Counted from the first letter of the stretch, positions 1-9,231 are shown. The stretch is DNA of 64,000 bases from Algiphilus sp022763315 (GCF_965249985.1 NZ_OZ252280.1); one strand, 5' to 3'. Notes: generated from the sequence alone by a model not told the origin. Numbers and translations: made by a program.

Positions 1-760
1 GCGTCAGCTCCGCCCCATCGAGATCCGTGAACACGCCGCCGGCTTCGCGCACGATGACGGCCAGTGCTGCCACATCGAGGATGTTGATGTCGGACTCGAT
101 CACTGCATCGATCTTGGCATCCGCCAGCAGGTGGTAGTGCAGGAAGTCGCCATAGCCGCGAATGCGCTGCAGGCGCGGAATGACCGAGGACGCGAACCGT
201 GCAAAGCGCGGCTGTTGGGCCAGCGTGGCGATATTGCCCAGGGACAGCGCCGTATCCGCAAAGGCTTCTGCACGGCCGACGTGCAGCTGGCGCGCCGGTG
301 CGCGGCGGGCATCCACGCCATCCACCGCCCACGCCCCCATGCCCTCGGCGGCGTAGAACAGTTGGCCGTTGCCGAAGCAGGGCGCGCAGGACACGCCGAC
401 CACCAGCCGCCCCTTGTGCATCAGCGCGATCTGCGCCGAAAACATCGGATAGCCGCGTACGAAGGCCTTGGTGCCATCGATCGGATCGATCAGCCAGACA
501 TAATCCGCATCGGCACGATCCAACCCGTACTCTTCACCATAGAAGCCGTGGTCCGGAAAGCGTGCGGAAAGGTGGGCCTTGATCGCGCGTTCGGCGGCTT
601 CGTCGACCTCGGTGACCGGGCTGGCGTCGGCCTTGGTCCGCACCTGGAAACTGCCGGCGTAGCCGTCCTGAATGACCGCGGCAACCGCGGCGGCGGCATC
701 CAAGGCCGCTTCGAGATACTGCTGCATGGGGATGCCCGCTGCATGAATGAGGCTGCGCAT
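1..760 (-). CDS. Inositol monophosphatase family phosphatase (3' end cut by window edge)
   Basis: This is a magnesium-dependent sugar or nucleotide phosphatase of the IMPase fold. Visible motifs are GEE at residues 75-77 and DPIDGT at 92-97, which bind the metals, followed by FVRG, and a later NILDVAA stretch corresponding to the third metal-binding region. The FVRGYP context after DPIDGT is reminiscent of HisN-type histidinol phosphatases, but the substrate cannot be settled from sequence alone. The ATG at 760 gives MRSLIHAAG; an in-frame ATG at 727 (MQQYLEAAL) is equally possible, and neither has a clear ribosome binding site. About 253 residues are visible and the C-terminus lies beyond position 1. 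It is divergent from the adenosyltransferase at 852. Confidence 0.85.
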   Translation of the reverse strand, partial: MRSLIHAAGIPMQQYLEAALDAAAAVAAVIQDGYAGSFQVRTKADASPVTEVDEAAERAIKAHLSARFPDHGFYGEEYGLDRADADYVWLIDPIDGTKAFVRGYPMFSAQIALMHKGRLVVGVSCAPCFGNGQLFYAAEGMGAWAVDGVDARRAPARQLHVGRAEAFADTALSLGNIATLAQQPRFARFASSVIPRLQRIRGYGDFLHYHLLADAKIDAVIESDINILDVAALAVIVREAGGVFTDLDGAELT

Positions 761-851
761 GCTAGCCGGATTTGCTTGGACTCGCCGTCGCCCGGCGCGC
801 CAGCACCGTTATGATGCTGCCTCCCGAAGCTGACCAAAGACGCGACACACC

Positions 852-1403
852 ATGGGACACCGACTGAGCAAGATCACGACACGGACCGGAGACGGCGGTG
901 AAACCGGTCTCGGTACCGGCGCACGCGTCCCCAAGACGGCGGCGCGCGTTGTCGCCATGGGGGAAATCGACGAGCTCAACAGCCTGCTCGGCGTCGCGCT
1001 GAGCCATGCCCTGCCGGAGCCCCTGCCGGCGCTGCTCAGCCCCATTCAGCACGAGCTCTTCGATCTGGGCGGCGAACTGGCCATGCCCGGCTATGAATTG
1101 CTTGGCGAAGCTGCGGTGACGCGTATCGAAGAAGCCAGCGCCCAGCTCAATGACACGCTACCGCCGCTGCAGGAATTCGTCCTGCCGGGCGGCAACGCCG
1201 AGGCCGCGCATCTGCACCTGGCGCGCGCCGTTGCCCGCCGTTGCGAACGCGCACTATGGAAGCTCGCCGCGGAAGAAGACGTCGGGCAAGCACCCCTGGC
1301 CTACATGAACCGGCTGAGCGATCTCTTCTTCAACGCCGCACGCATCGCCGCCCGTACCGGCAGCAATGACGAAATCACCTGGAAGCGCCAGGGCGAGCGC
1401 TAG
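852..1403 (+). CDS. PduO-type ATP:cob(I)alamin adenosyltransferase
   Basis: The enzyme transfers the adenosyl group of ATP to cob(I)alamin to make coenzyme B12. At 183 residues it has the usual length of the stand-alone PduO/MMAB type. The N-terminal TRTGDGGETGL (residues 10-20) is the ATP-binding loop, RCERALWKL around 130-138 carries the conserved Arg and Glu, and MNRLSDLFF follows near the C-terminus. The start is the only ATG before the conserved loop. A -10-like TATGAT lies at 810-815, giving a leader of about 30 nt. I see no cobalamin riboswitch upstream. It converges on ampD with a 12 nt gap. Confidence 0.93.
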   Translation: MGHRLSKITTRTGDGGETGLGTGARVPKTAARVVAMGEIDELNSLLGVALSHALPEPLPALLSPIQHELFDLGGELAMPGYELLGEAAVTRIEEASAQLNDTLPPLQEFVLPGGNAEAAHLHLARAVARRCERALWKLAAEEDVGQAPLAYMNRLSDLFFNAARIAARTGSNDEITWKRQGER

Positions 1404-1415
1404 CAGGGCTTCGCT

Positions 1416-2021
1416 TCAAGCGCGGTAGCGCAGCTCCGCCAGCAGGCGCGTCCAGTCGAACCCGGCACCCGGATCGGTCTTGCGGCCTGGCGCGACGTCC
1501 GCGTGCCCGACCAGGCGGGCGGGTGTGATGGCAGGGTAGGCGGTCATCAGCGCCCGGATCGCGCGCGCCAGAACCGTGTACTGGGCATCAGTGAAGCCAT
1601 CGTCATCACAGCCTTCGAGTTCGATGCCGATCGAGAAATCATTGACGCGCGGGCGGCCCTCGAAGTCCGACGCGCCTGCATGCCAGGCGCGGGCATCGAA
1701 ACCGACATATTGGTGCAGCCCACCATCGCGGAAGATGCAGAGATGGGCGGACACCCGCAGCCCCTCCAAGGTCGCGAAATAGGGGTGCGCCGAGCGGGGC
1801 AGATCGCCCTGGAACAGACGGTCGATCCAACCTCCGCCGTATTCGCCAGGCGGTAGCGAAATGGCGTGCACGACGATGGTGTCGATGTCGCCGACGCCGC
1901 CGGGACGCGCATCCTGATGCGGACTCTCCACCACAGTGGCCGCGTCCAGCCGGTGCTGCACGGGATCCACCCGCCAGGCTTCGGGGACGAGCCCCTTCGG
2001 CAAAAGGCTGCGCGCGTTCAT
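1416..2021 (-). CDS. ampD: 1,6-anhydro-N-acetylmuramyl-L-alanine amidase AmpD
   Basis: This cytoplasmic zinc amidase cuts the lactyl-peptide bond of anhydro-muropeptides during peptidoglycan recycling. The expected AmpD zinc ligands are present: His52 (IVVHAIS), His173 (VGHADVAPGRK) and Asp183 (TDPGAGFDW). WHAGAS around 113 and the IGIELEG stretch around 131-137 are family hallmarks. Its 201 residues are slightly longer than enterobacterial AmpD because of an N-terminal extension of about 18 residues. There is no signal peptide, which agrees with AmpD rather than periplasmic AmiD. It is a single gene, divergent from the M16 protease; the two starts are 33 nt apart. Confidence 0.94.
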   Translation of the reverse strand: MNARSLLPKGLVPEAWRVDPVQHRLDAATVVESPHQDARPGGVGDIDTIVVHAISLPPGEYGGGWIDRLFQGDLPRSAHPYFATLEGLRVSAHLCIFRDGGLHQYVGFDARAWHAGASDFEGRPRVNDFSIGIELEGCDDDGFTDAQYTVLARAIRALMTAYPAITPARLVGHADVAPGRKTDPGAGFDWTRLLAELRYRA

Positions 2022-2054
2022 GACGCACCCCGCGTGCGCGCTACACTCGAAGGT

Positions 2055-4886
2055 ATGCCTTTGTCCCTGATCGAAAACGCCATGTCGCGATTGTCCGCCG
2101 CCGTGTTCCCGGTGCTTGCTCTCAGCCTCTCCGCCTGCGCCAGCCTGCCGCTCCTCTCCGATCAGAGCGATACGACAATGGCTGACCCAACGCAGGCGAC
2201 AGCCGAACTGCCGCTGCCCGAGGTCGCCTGGTCAAAGCATACCCTCGACAATGGACTCACGCTGCTGGTCCACGAAGACGCCAAGGCCCCGGTAGCGGGG
2301 GTTTACGTCTGGTATCGCGTCGGTTCCAAGGATGAGCCGGAGGACCGCACCGGCTTCGCCCACCTGTTCGAACATCTGATGTTCACCGGCAGCGAGCACT
2401 ACGATGGCGAATACTTCGAGCCACTGACCGAGGTCGGCGCCACCGGCATGAACGGCACCACCAGCACCGACCGCACCAACTACTACCAGACCGTGCCGAC
2501 ACGGGCGCTCGACCGCGCCCTGTGGCTGGAGTCGGAACGCATGGGTTATTTCATCGATGCCGTCACCGAGGACAAGCTGGAGCGCGAGAAGGGCGTCGTC
2601 AAGAACGAGTTCAAGCAGCGCCGGGACCGCCCCTACGGCACCATGTGGGACCATCTGGTGCAGGGCAGCTACCCCGAAGGCCACCCCTATTCCTGGCCGA
2701 CCATCGGCGAGATCGAAGACATCGAAGCCGCCACCCTCGATGATGTTCGCGACTGGTTCAAGACGCACTACGGGCCGGACAACGCCGTGCTCGTGGTCGC
2801 TGGCGACGTCCAGACCGAGAACGTCGTCGAGCGGGTCGAGCACTACTTTGGCGCCATTCCCGCCGGCCCTGCGCTGCATCGCCCGACGCGCGACATCGCA
2901 CCACTCCCCGAGGAAAAGCGTGAGGTGCTGGTGGACAAGGTGCCGCAGGCCAGGCTGCTCATGGCCTGGAACATCCCGCCCGCTTTCAGCGAAGACACCA
3001 ATCTGCTGGAACTGGCTGGCAATCTGCTGAGCAGCGGCCGCTCCAGCCCGCTGCACAAGGTACTGGTCGAGGAGCGCGAGATTGCCACGCAGGTGTCGGC
3101 CGGCGTCTGGCCCAAACTGCTGGGCTCGCAGTTCATCATCGACGCCACCGCGGCCGAAGGCGTGTCGCTGGCCGAGCTGGAAACCGCCATTGACGAAATC
3201 CTGGAGGACTTCCGAAGCGAAGGCCCCGACCCCGATGCCGTGCAGCGCAGCCGGGTGCGCCTCTACGCTGCCGCCATTCGCGGCCTGCAGGACGTCGGCG
3301 GCGGCGGCAAGGCCGATCTGCTGGCACGCTCCTTCGCGCTGGGCGGCAGCCCGGACGCCTGGCGCGAACAGCTCAAGCAGTACCGCGCCGCCACGCCGGA
3401 ACAGGTGCGCGACAGCACTGCGCGCTGGCTGAAGGACAACCGCTACGTGCTCGAGGTCCACCCGCGCGGCCCACGCAGTACGGGTGCAGTCGCCGATGAC
3501 CGCAGCACCATGCCCGAGCCGGTCGGCCCACCACCAGCACTCACCCTGCCCGAGCGTGAGCGCTTCACCCTGTCCAACGGTCTGGAGGTGGTGCTCGCCA
3601 CGCGCCGCGGCGTGCCGCAGGTGGAATTCCGCTTCATCGCCGATGCCGGCTATGCCACCGATGCGCCCGATCGCCCGGGCCTGGCCAGCATGGCCGAATC
3701 GCTGCGTACGCGCGGCACCCCAAGCCGGGACGCCATCGCCATCAGCGAGGACGCCGAATCCCTCGGCGCCAGCCTTTCCTCGGGGGTTTCGCGCGACCAC
3801 TCGACGATCAGCCTCGGCGCCGTGCGTCCCTTCCTCGACGACAGTCTGGCCCTGTTCGCGGATGTACTGCGCAATCCGACCTTCCCCACCGAGCAGTTCG
3901 ACCGCCTGCGCAAGCGCCGCGAAGCGGCCATCGCACAAGAGAAGGCCCAACCCTCCGGCCTCGTCACCCGCACCTTGCCCAGCCTGCTCTACGGCGAAAC
4001 CCACCCCTACGCCCAGCCGCCGAGCGGTACCGGCACGGTCGCCAGTCTGGAGGCGATGAGCCCGGAGGACTTCCACGCCTACCAGCAGCAATGGATTCGT
4101 CCGGACAACGCCACCCTGCTGGTCACCGGGGACATCGATCGCGCCGAGCTCGCACCACTGCTGGAACGCCACCTGGGCAACTGGCAGGCTGCGTCCGGCA
4201 TGGCCGCGCCCAGTAAGCGCAGCCTCGACGTGCCGGAACGGGAAGACGAGCGCGTCTTCGTCATCGACCGCCCGGGCGCGATGCAGTCCTATGTGGTCGC
4301 CGCGCGCACCGCGCCGCCGACGGGCGACCGCGACGACATCGCCTTCGAACTGCTCAACGAGGTGCTGGGCGGCACCTTCACCGCGCGTCTGAACCAGGAG
4401 CTGCGCGTCAAGCGCGGCTGGTCCTACGGTGTGGGTTCCGCCTTGAGCGACGCGCTGGGGCCGCGCCCCTTCTACGTCTATGGCGCCATTCAGACCGACC
4501 GCACCGCCGAGGCGGCCGCGGTCATCCTCGATGAGCTTTCCGGCATTCGTGGCAACAAGCCTCCCACCGAGGAGGAGTTGAACCGCGCCGCGCGCAGTCT
4601 GACCCTGACGCTGCCCGGCAACAATCAGACGCTGACCCAGGTCACCGGCAGCATCGCCCACCTGCTGCGCCTCAATCTGCCGGACGACTACTACAAGCAC
4701 TACGTGCCGCAGGTGAATGCCACCACGCCGGAAGCGACCATCGAGGCGGCGCGTCGACTGATTGAGCCGCAGGCCATGACCTGGCTGTTCGTGGGCGATC
4801 GCGCCAAGATCGAGGCGCCGCTGCGCGCGCTGTTTGGCGACAAACTGCGCTTCCTGAACCGCGACGGCGACGCGGTGGATGGCTAA
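2055..4886 (+). CDS. Two-domain M16 (pitrilysin/insulinase) zinc peptidase, lipoprotein-like
   Basis: This is a periplasmic or membrane-attached metallopeptidase of about 943 residues made of two M16 halves. The first half carries the inverted zinc motif HLFEH at 103-107, with a downstream VVKNE supplying the third ligand. The second half (from about residue 500) keeps the fold but lacks HxxEH, as in typical active/inactive pairs. A signal ending LSLSAC suggests a lipoprotein processed at that Cys. The open frame extends further upstream, but the start is placed at ATG 2055, preceded by GAAGG; ATG 2082 (MSRLSAAVF) would give a more typical 19-residue lipoprotein signal. TACACT at 2042-2047 may be a -10 box. 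The next gene overlaps the stop by 8 nt. Confidence 0.92.
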   Translation: MPLSLIENAMSRLSAAVFPVLALSLSACASLPLLSDQSDTTMADPTQATAELPLPEVAWSKHTLDNGLTLLVHEDAKAPVAGVYVWYRVGSKDEPEDRTGFAHLFEHLMFTGSEHYDGEYFEPLTEVGATGMNGTTSTDRTNYYQTVPTRALDRALWLESERMGYFIDAVTEDKLEREKGVVKNEFKQRRDRPYGTMWDHLVQGSYPEGHPYSWPTIGEIEDIEAATLDDVRDWFKTHYGPDNAVLVVAGDVQTENVVERVEHYFGAIPAGPALHRPTRDIAPLPEEKREVLVDKVPQARLLMAWNIPPAFSEDTNLLELAGNLLSSGRSSPLHKVLVEEREIATQVSAGVWPKLLGSQFIIDATAAEGVSLAELETAIDEILEDFRSEGPDPDAVQRSRVRLYAAAIRGLQDVGGGGKADLLARSFALGGSPDAWREQLKQYRAATPEQVRDSTARWLKDNRYVLEVHPRGPRSTGAVADDRSTMPEPVGPPPALTLPERERFTLSNGLEVVLATRRGVPQVEFRFIADAGYATDAPDRPGLASMAESLRTRGTPSRDAIAISEDAESLGASLSSGVSRDHSTISLGAVRPFLDDSLALFADVLRNPTFPTEQFDRLRKRREAAIAQEKAQPSGLVTRTLPSLLYGETHPYAQPPSGTGTVASLEAMSPEDFHAYQQQWIRPDNATLLVTGDIDRAELAPLLERHLGNWQAASGMAAPSKRSLDVPEREDERVFVIDRPGAMQSYVVAARTAPPTGDRDDIAFELLNEVLGGTFTARLNQELRVKRGWSYGVGSALSDALGPRPFYVYGAIQTDRTAEAAAVILDELSGIRGNKPPTEEELNRAARSLTLTLPGNNQTLTQVTGSIAHLLRLNLPDDYYKHYVPQVNATTPEATIEAARRLIEPQAMTWLFVGDRAKIEAPLRALFGDKLRFLNRDGDAVDG

Positions 4887-5208
4887 CGCGTCCATGCACA
4901 CCATCTACGAGGCCGCCGACCCCATGGAAGCCGCCATCGTGCGGGATTACCTGCGCGAGGCGGGCCTTTCGGCGATTTGCCTGGACGAGCACGCCTGGGG
5001 CGGCCGCGGCGATCTGCCCGTCAACCTGTTTCCGCGTGTGGCGGTGCGCTGGAAGCAGGAGATCCAGCGCGCACGCGAGCTCATCGCGGAATACGAGAAC
5101 CGTGCCCAGCGTCCGGAATGGCGCTGCCAGCACTGCGGCGAAACCGTCGCCGGGAGCATGGGCCTGTGCTGGAACTGCGGTGCGCAGCCGCCGGGTGCCC
5201 CGCCATGA
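4879..5208 (+). CDS. DUF2007 protein with C-terminal zinc ribbon
   Basis: This small protein has 109 residues. The N-terminal 65 residues (TIYEAADPMEAAIVRDYL and onward) match the DUF2007 signal-transducing-like domain, which resembles a PII or ferredoxin fold. The C-terminus has two CxxC knuckles (CQHCGE and CWNCGA), so it probably binds zinc. It overlaps the M16 gene by 8 nt and shares an ATGA overlap with trmL, so the three genes are translated together. No enzymatic activity is evident and the cellular role is unknown. The GGTGG just before 4879 supports that start; an in-frame ATG at 4894 is an alternative. Confidence 0.85.
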   Translation: MANASMHTIYEAADPMEAAIVRDYLREAGLSAICLDEHAWGGRGDLPVNLFPRVAVRWKQEIQRARELIAEYENRAQRPEWRCQHCGETVAGSMGLCWNCGAQPPGAPP

Positions 5209-5690
5209 CCACACCACGCGGCCTCCATGTTGCCCTCATCGAACCCGAAATCCCGGGCAATACCGGCAACATCATCCGTCTGTGCGCCAACACCGGCGCC
5301 CAGCTGCACCTGGTCGAACCGCTGGGCTTCTCGCTGGAGGATCGCCTGCTGCGGCGTGCCGGTCTCGACTACCACGAATACACCCGCATGCACGTGCACC
5401 GCGACTTCGCCACACTGCGCGCCGCCCTCCCGCAGGGCACACGCTGGGTGGCCTACTCTGCCCACGGAACAGGCCGGCATACCGACTGGCAATTCGCCGA
5501 TGGCGATGTGCTCGTCTTCGGACCGGAAACCCGCGGTCTCACCCCGGCGCAGCGCAACGCCGCCGACGCCTGCCTACGCATCCCGATGCGCGAGGGCGTA
5601 CGCAGCCTGAATCTGTCCAACGCCGTCGCCATCGCGGTCTACGAAGCCTGGCGACAGCGAGGCTTTGATGCGCACTGGTGCGAAACGTGA
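5205..5690 (+). CDS. trmL: tRNA (cytidine/uridine-34-2'-O)-methyltransferase TrmL
   Basis: This SPOUT-fold methyltransferase modifies the wobble base of tRNA-Leu. The 161-residue product is the normal TrmL length, with no RNA-binding extension. Family signatures are the N-terminal LIEPEIPGNTGNIIRLCANT, the central VFGPETRGL loop and the C-terminal RSLNLSNAVAIAVYE, which form the trefoil knot that binds S-adenosylmethionine. The ATG at 5205 overlaps the stop of the DUF2007 gene (ATGA). Homologues begin close to the same point, so the longer open frame upstream is not used. Confidence 0.95.
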   Translation: MTTPRGLHVALIEPEIPGNTGNIIRLCANTGAQLHLVEPLGFSLEDRLLRRAGLDYHEYTRMHVHRDFATLRAALPQGTRWVAYSAHGTGRHTDWQFADGDVLVFGPETRGLTPAQRNAADACLRIPMREGVRSLNLSNAVAIAVYEAWRQRGFDAHWCET

Positions 5691-5785
5691 TGGCAATCCG
5701 CGCGACCTCTCCCCAGGCCTCAAGCAGGACGGCCAGACAGGAAAGCTGCCGCGGAGGGGTGCATGGCGCCGCCCCCTCGGTCGCG

Positions 5786-6793
5786 CTACTCCTGCTCCGC
5801 CCGTGGCGGCCGCGTGACCAGTGTGCGTAGCGCGTCGTGCGGCGTGGTGTCGCCGCGCAGGATGGCGACGATCTGGGTGGTGATGGGCATATCGACGCCC
5901 AAGCGCTCGGCCAGTCGCAGCACTTCCGGCGCCACGCGTACGCCTTCCACCACCTGCCGAATCTCCTTCTGCGCCGCGTCCAGGGACTTGCCGGCGGCCA
6001 AGGCCTTGCCCAGGCGGCGATTGCGGGATTGATCGTCGGTACAGGTAAGCACCAGATCGCCCATGCCGGCGAGGCCCATCAGGGAGTCGCGCTTGCCGCC
6101 CAGCGCTTCGGACAGGCGCATGATTTCCGCCAGCCCACGGGTGATGACCGCGGTCCGCGTATTCGCGCCCAGGCCGAGACCATCGGTCAGGCCGGTGGCG
6201 ATGGCAATCACGTTCTTGACCGCACCGCCGACCTCCACGCCGACCACGTCGTCATTCCAGTAGGCGCGGAAGGCGCCGTAGTGGAAGGCGTTCACGACCT
6301 GCTCGGCGAAGGCTTCGTCGGTCGAAGCGATGGCCACCGCCGTAGGCAGGCCGAGACCCAGCTCCCGCGCGAAGGTGGGGCCGGACAGCACCGCCAGTGG
6401 ATGCGCTTCGCCCAGCACTGCATGCACCACCTCGTGCGGCAGACGACCGGTCTCCGGTTCCAGACCCTTGCAGGCCAGCACCAGGCCGCGCTGTGCCCCC
6501 AAGTGCGGGGCGATCTGCGTCAGTATGGCGGCCAGCGCATGGCTGGGCACCGCAATCAGCAGGGGACCGTCGGTATCCAGCGCGGCAAGGAGGTCGGGCT
6601 CCGCATGCAGCGCCTTGGGGAAGTGACAGCCGGGCAGGTACTCGCTGTTCTCACGCGCCGCCTCCATGGCGCGCAGCGCCTCCGCATCGCGCCCCCACAG
6701 GCGGACGTCTGGCAGATGCTGCGCCAGATGCACCGCCAGCGCGGTGCCAAACGAGCCCGCGCCGAGTACGGTCATGGCCTGTTGCGCGGCCAC
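5786..6793 (-). CDS. gpsA: Glycerol-3-phosphate dehydrogenase [NAD(P)+]
   Basis: This cytoplasmic enzyme reduces dihydroxyacetone phosphate to sn-glycerol 3-phosphate for phospholipid synthesis. The N-terminal Rossmann loop GAGSFGTALA binds the cofactor, GPTFA lies in the middle and GGAVKNVIAIATG contains the catalytic lysine. The length of 335 residues is normal. The start is uncertain: GTG 6793 or ATG 6775 (MTVLGAG). It is the last gene of yibN-grxC-secB-gpsA, starting 2 nt after the secB stop, the same order as in Escherichia coli. No terminator with a T-run is evident downstream; a GC-rich inverted repeat (GAGGGG...CCCCTC) lies near 5755-5780. Confidence 0.95.
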   Translation of the reverse strand: MAAQQAMTVLGAGSFGTALAVHLAQHLPDVRLWGRDAEALRAMEAARENSEYLPGCHFPKALHAEPDLLAALDTDGPLLIAVPSHALAAILTQIAPHLGAQRGLVLACKGLEPETGRLPHEVVHAVLGEAHPLAVLSGPTFARELGLGLPTAVAIASTDEAFAEQVVNAFHYGAFRAYWNDDVVGVEVGGAVKNVIAIATGLTDGLGLGANTRTAVITRGLAEIMRLSEALGGKRDSLMGLAGMGDLVLTCTDDQSRNRRLGKALAAGKSLDAAQKEIRQVVEGVRVAPEVLRLAERLGVDMPITTQIVAILRGDTTPHDALRTLVTRPPRAEQE

Positions 6794-6795
6794 TT

Positions 6796-7275
6796 CTACT
6801 GAACCGTGGCGGTGGTTGCCTCGTTGCCGGCGCTCTGCTGCTGTTGACGCTCAAGATGCTGCCGATACAGCGCTTCGAAGTTGACTGGCTGTAGCAGCAA
6901 CTGCTGGAAGCCGCCCCGCTCGGCCAGATTGGACACGGCCTCACGCGCGTAGGGGAACAGCACCTGCGGGCAGTGGGTATTCAGCACCGAAGCGATTTCC
7001 TGGTCGCCGAAGCCTTCCAGCAGGAAGAGCCCGGCCTGCTCGATCTCGATGATCAGCGCGACGTCCTCTTCCAGCTTGGCGGTCACGGTAATGCGAAGCG
7101 CAACCTGGAAGTAGCCCGTCTGCTCCAGCGCGTGCGTGGAGGTGGCGAGGTTGACGTCGACCGTCGGATTCCAGGGGCGCTGAAAAATGGCGGGGGCCTT
7201 GGGAATCTCCAGCGAGGCGTCCTTGAGAAAAATCTTCTGCAGGCTCAGCTGGCGTTGTTTCTGTTCTTCAGCCAC
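6796..7275 (-). CDS. secB: Protein-export chaperone SecB
   Basis: SecB is the tetrameric cytosolic chaperone that keeps preproteins unfolded and hands them to SecA. The protein has 159 residues with the typical LSLQKIFLKDASLE start of the conserved domain, FQRPWNP, and the CPQVLFPYAREAVSNL region. It starts at GTG 7275, supported by GGAG upstream, and overlaps the 3' end of grxC by 8 nt. The C-terminal tail is Gln/Thr-rich and variable, as in other species. It is encoded between grxC and gpsA as in enterobacteria. Confidence 0.95.
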   Translation of the reverse strand: MAEEQKQRQLSLQKIFLKDASLEIPKAPAIFQRPWNPTVDVNLATSTHALEQTGYFQVALRITVTAKLEEDVALIIEIEQAGLFLLEGFGDQEIASVLNTHCPQVLFPYAREAVSNLAERGGFQQLLLQPVNFEALYRQHLERQQQQSAGNEATTATVQ

Positions 7276-7549
7276 GGTCGTTCTCCGGATGACGGTAAGG
7301 CAGCAGCAAGGCGTCCAATTCGCCGGCGCGTTCCAGCGCGGCCAGCTCATCAAAACCACCGACGTGCCGCTCCCCGATGAAAATCTGTGGGACGGTGCGC
7401 GCAGCCGGCGCCCGGCGGCGCATCTCGTCGCGCGCCTGCGCATTCTCGTCGATACGCAGGTCCTGGTAGGTCACGCCCTTGCTGTCCAGAAGGCGCTTGG
7501 CCATCACGCAGTAGGGGCAGACACGGGTGCTGTAGACGGCAATGCTCAT
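7268..7549 (-). CDS. grxC: Glutaredoxin 3
   Basis: This 93-residue dithiol glutaredoxin reduces disulfides and mixed disulfides with glutathione. The active site CPYC is at residues 11-14, TVPQIFIG contains the conserved cis-proline, and GGFDEL is the glutathione-binding GG motif. It overlaps the end of yibN by an ATGA junction and the start of secB by 8 nt, so the operon is translationally coupled. Confidence 0.95.
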   Translation of the reverse strand: MSIAVYSTRVCPYCVMAKRLLDSKGVTYQDLRIDENAQARDEMRRRAPAARTVPQIFIGERHVGGFDELAALERAGELDALLLPYRHPENDRG

Positions 7550-7977
7550 GACGAAGGAGTACGGATGGGTAGGCCGGCACCTTGCCAGGCGTTGATACCG
7601 CCACGCATGGCATAGGCTTCTTCAAACCCGCGCTGACGCAGCTTTTCCACCACCGCGGGCGCCGTGCCGCCAAGCGCGCAATAGACGATGACCGGCTTGT
7701 TCTTCACTTTGTCGAGCACCTTCTTATGTTCATCGAGCTTGGCGGAGGGCACATTGACCGCGCCGATGACATGACCGCGTTTGAAATCCGCCGGGGAACG
7801 CACATCAATGAACTGGGCATCGCGGTCGTTCGAGAGGCGCACCGCCTCCGACGGCGTCAGCCGCTTGCCACCACGCAGAATGCCGTGCAGTTCGTTGGCA
7901 ATCAGCAACACGGTCACCACCCCAAAAGCGGTGAACAGCACAGGATTGCGCGCGACGAAGGAAAGAAACTCATCCAT
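7546..7977 (-). CDS. Membrane-anchored rhodanese-like protein (YibN family)
   Basis: An N-terminal transmembrane helix (about residues 10-28) anchors a rhodanese domain. The active-site loop reads VIVYCALGGTA, so the catalytic cysteine is present and the protein could carry persulfide sulfur; the physiological substrate of YibN is not established. It heads the yibN-grxC-secB-gpsA operon. Its promoter probably lies in the 96 nt divergent gap shared with the envC-like gene: GATAAT on the minus strand near 8028-8033 is a good -10-like hexamer. Confidence 0.88.
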   Translation of the reverse strand: MDEFLSFVARNPVLFTAFGVVTVLLIANELHGILRGGKRLTPSEAVRLSNDRDAQFIDVRSPADFKRGHVIGAVNVPSAKLDEHKKVLDKVKNKPVIVYCALGGTAPAVVEKLRQRGFEEAYAMRGGINAWQGAGLPIRTPSS

Positions 7978-8073
7978 GGGGAGCGATCACAAGAGGTCGG
8001 AAAGCGGCGGCGATGCCGGCGCAGGATGGCATTATCGCACCTCTTGGCCCCACCTTCTGACTGCCGCACCCGC

Positions 8074-9231
8074 ATGCCCCCGCGCCCGACGTCGCTTCGC
8101 CCCGTTCTGCTGGTCGCCCTGTGGGCGCTGACCCAGTCGTTGGCAGCGGACGACTATGCGCAGCGCCAGAAGGAGTTGCGGGAGGTGCAGGCGCGTATCC
8201 AGGCGTTGGACGAGCAGCTGACGGAACAATCCCAGCAACACGGCGCGCTGCGCGAAGCCCTGGCCGATGTCGAACGCGCCGCCTCGGCTGCGGCCGACAA
8301 GCTGGCCAGCACGCGCCAAGAGCTGGAAGAACTGCAGGCCCGGCAGCGCCGCGCCTCCCGTGCGGTGCGCGAAGCCGAGAGCGAACTGCGCCATCGCCAG
8401 AACGCCCTCGCCCAACAGCTGCGCACAGCCTGGCAGCTGGGCCGGCAGCCGCAGCTCAAACTGCTGCTGCAGCAGGACGGCCCCGAACGGCTGAGCCGCA
8501 TGCAGGCGTACTTCGAGCGGATCGGTGCGGCTACCATCGAAGACATCGCCCGCACCCGCGCACTGCAGGCCGAGCACGAAGCCGCGCTGACGCGCCTGGC
8601 TGAGACCCGGCAACGCCTTCAGGCCGCAGAAAACGAACAGCGCGCGCTGCTTGAAGCCCAGAAACGGCGGCGGGCACAGCGCGCCGCCACCCTGGACGCA
8701 CTGAAGCAGCGCATGGCAGAAGACCGCTCCGCGCTGACTGAGGCGCGTGCCGACCGTGAAGCCCTGGAGCGTCTGGTGCAGGGCCTGCGCGATGCACTGG
8801 CGGATATTCCGGCAGACGCCGGCAAGGCGACACCACTCGCCACGCTACGCGGACAACTGCCCTGGCCTCTTCAGGGACCGGTGCTTGCGGCCTTCGGATC
8901 ACGGCGACCGAGCGGCATGCCCTGGAAGGGGATCTGGGTGGGGGCCGAAGCTGGGGCGCCGGCGCGCGCCATCGCCCCGGGACGCGTCGCCTGGGCAGGT
9001 TGGATGCACCGCTACGGGCTGGTCGTGATCATCGAACACCAGGGCGGCTTCTATAGTCTGTACGGGCACGCCCAACGCAGCCTGCGCACCGTGGGCGAAT
9101 GGGTGGACACCGGCACGGTGCTCGTCACGGCGGGGGATTCCGGCGGTCAGGATCGCAGCGGCATCTACCTGGAGCTGCGCAAAGGCGCGGATCCGGTGGA
9201 CCCTATCGCCTGGCTGCGCGCACGCGGCTGA
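8074..9231 (+). CDS. EnvC-like murein hydrolase activator (degenerate M23 domain)
   Basis: This 385-residue periplasmic protein has a Sec signal (MPPRPTSLRPVLLVALWALTQ), then about 220 residues of predicted coiled coil rich in Glu, Arg, Gln and Ala, then a LytM/M23 domain. In active M23 enzymes the first ligand motif resembles HxGxD; here the equivalent reads WKGIWVG, so that metal-binding set is missing, as in EnvC, which activates AmiA/AmiB at the division site. The tail SLYGHAQ keeps one histidine. It is followed by ctpA and yibQ in the same direction. Open frame continues upstream, but ATG 8074 is the start that exposes the signal peptide. Confidence 0.88.
   Translation: MPPRPTSLRPVLLVALWALTQSLAADDYAQRQKELREVQARIQALDEQLTEQSQQHGALREALADVERAASAAADKLASTRQELEELQARQRRASRAVREAESELRHRQNALAQQLRTAWQLGRQPQLKLLLQQDGPERLSRMQAYFERIGAATIEDIARTRALQAEHEAALTRLAETRQRLQAAENEQRALLEAQKRRRAQRAATLDALKQRMAEDRSALTEARADREALERLVQGLRDALADIPADAGKATPLATLRGQLPWPLQGPVLAAFGSRRPSGMPWKGIWVGAEAGAPARAIAPGRVAWAGWMHRYGLVVIIEHQGGFYSLYGHAQRSLRTVGEWVDTGTVLVTAGDSGGQDRSGIYLELRKGADPVDPIAWLRARG

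Noticed and set aside
2232..4904. Long open frame on the minus strand opposite the M16 protease
   Set aside because: It mirrors the codon periodicity of the peptidase, is rich in Gly/His/Gln/Val low-information sequence and has no recognisable domain.
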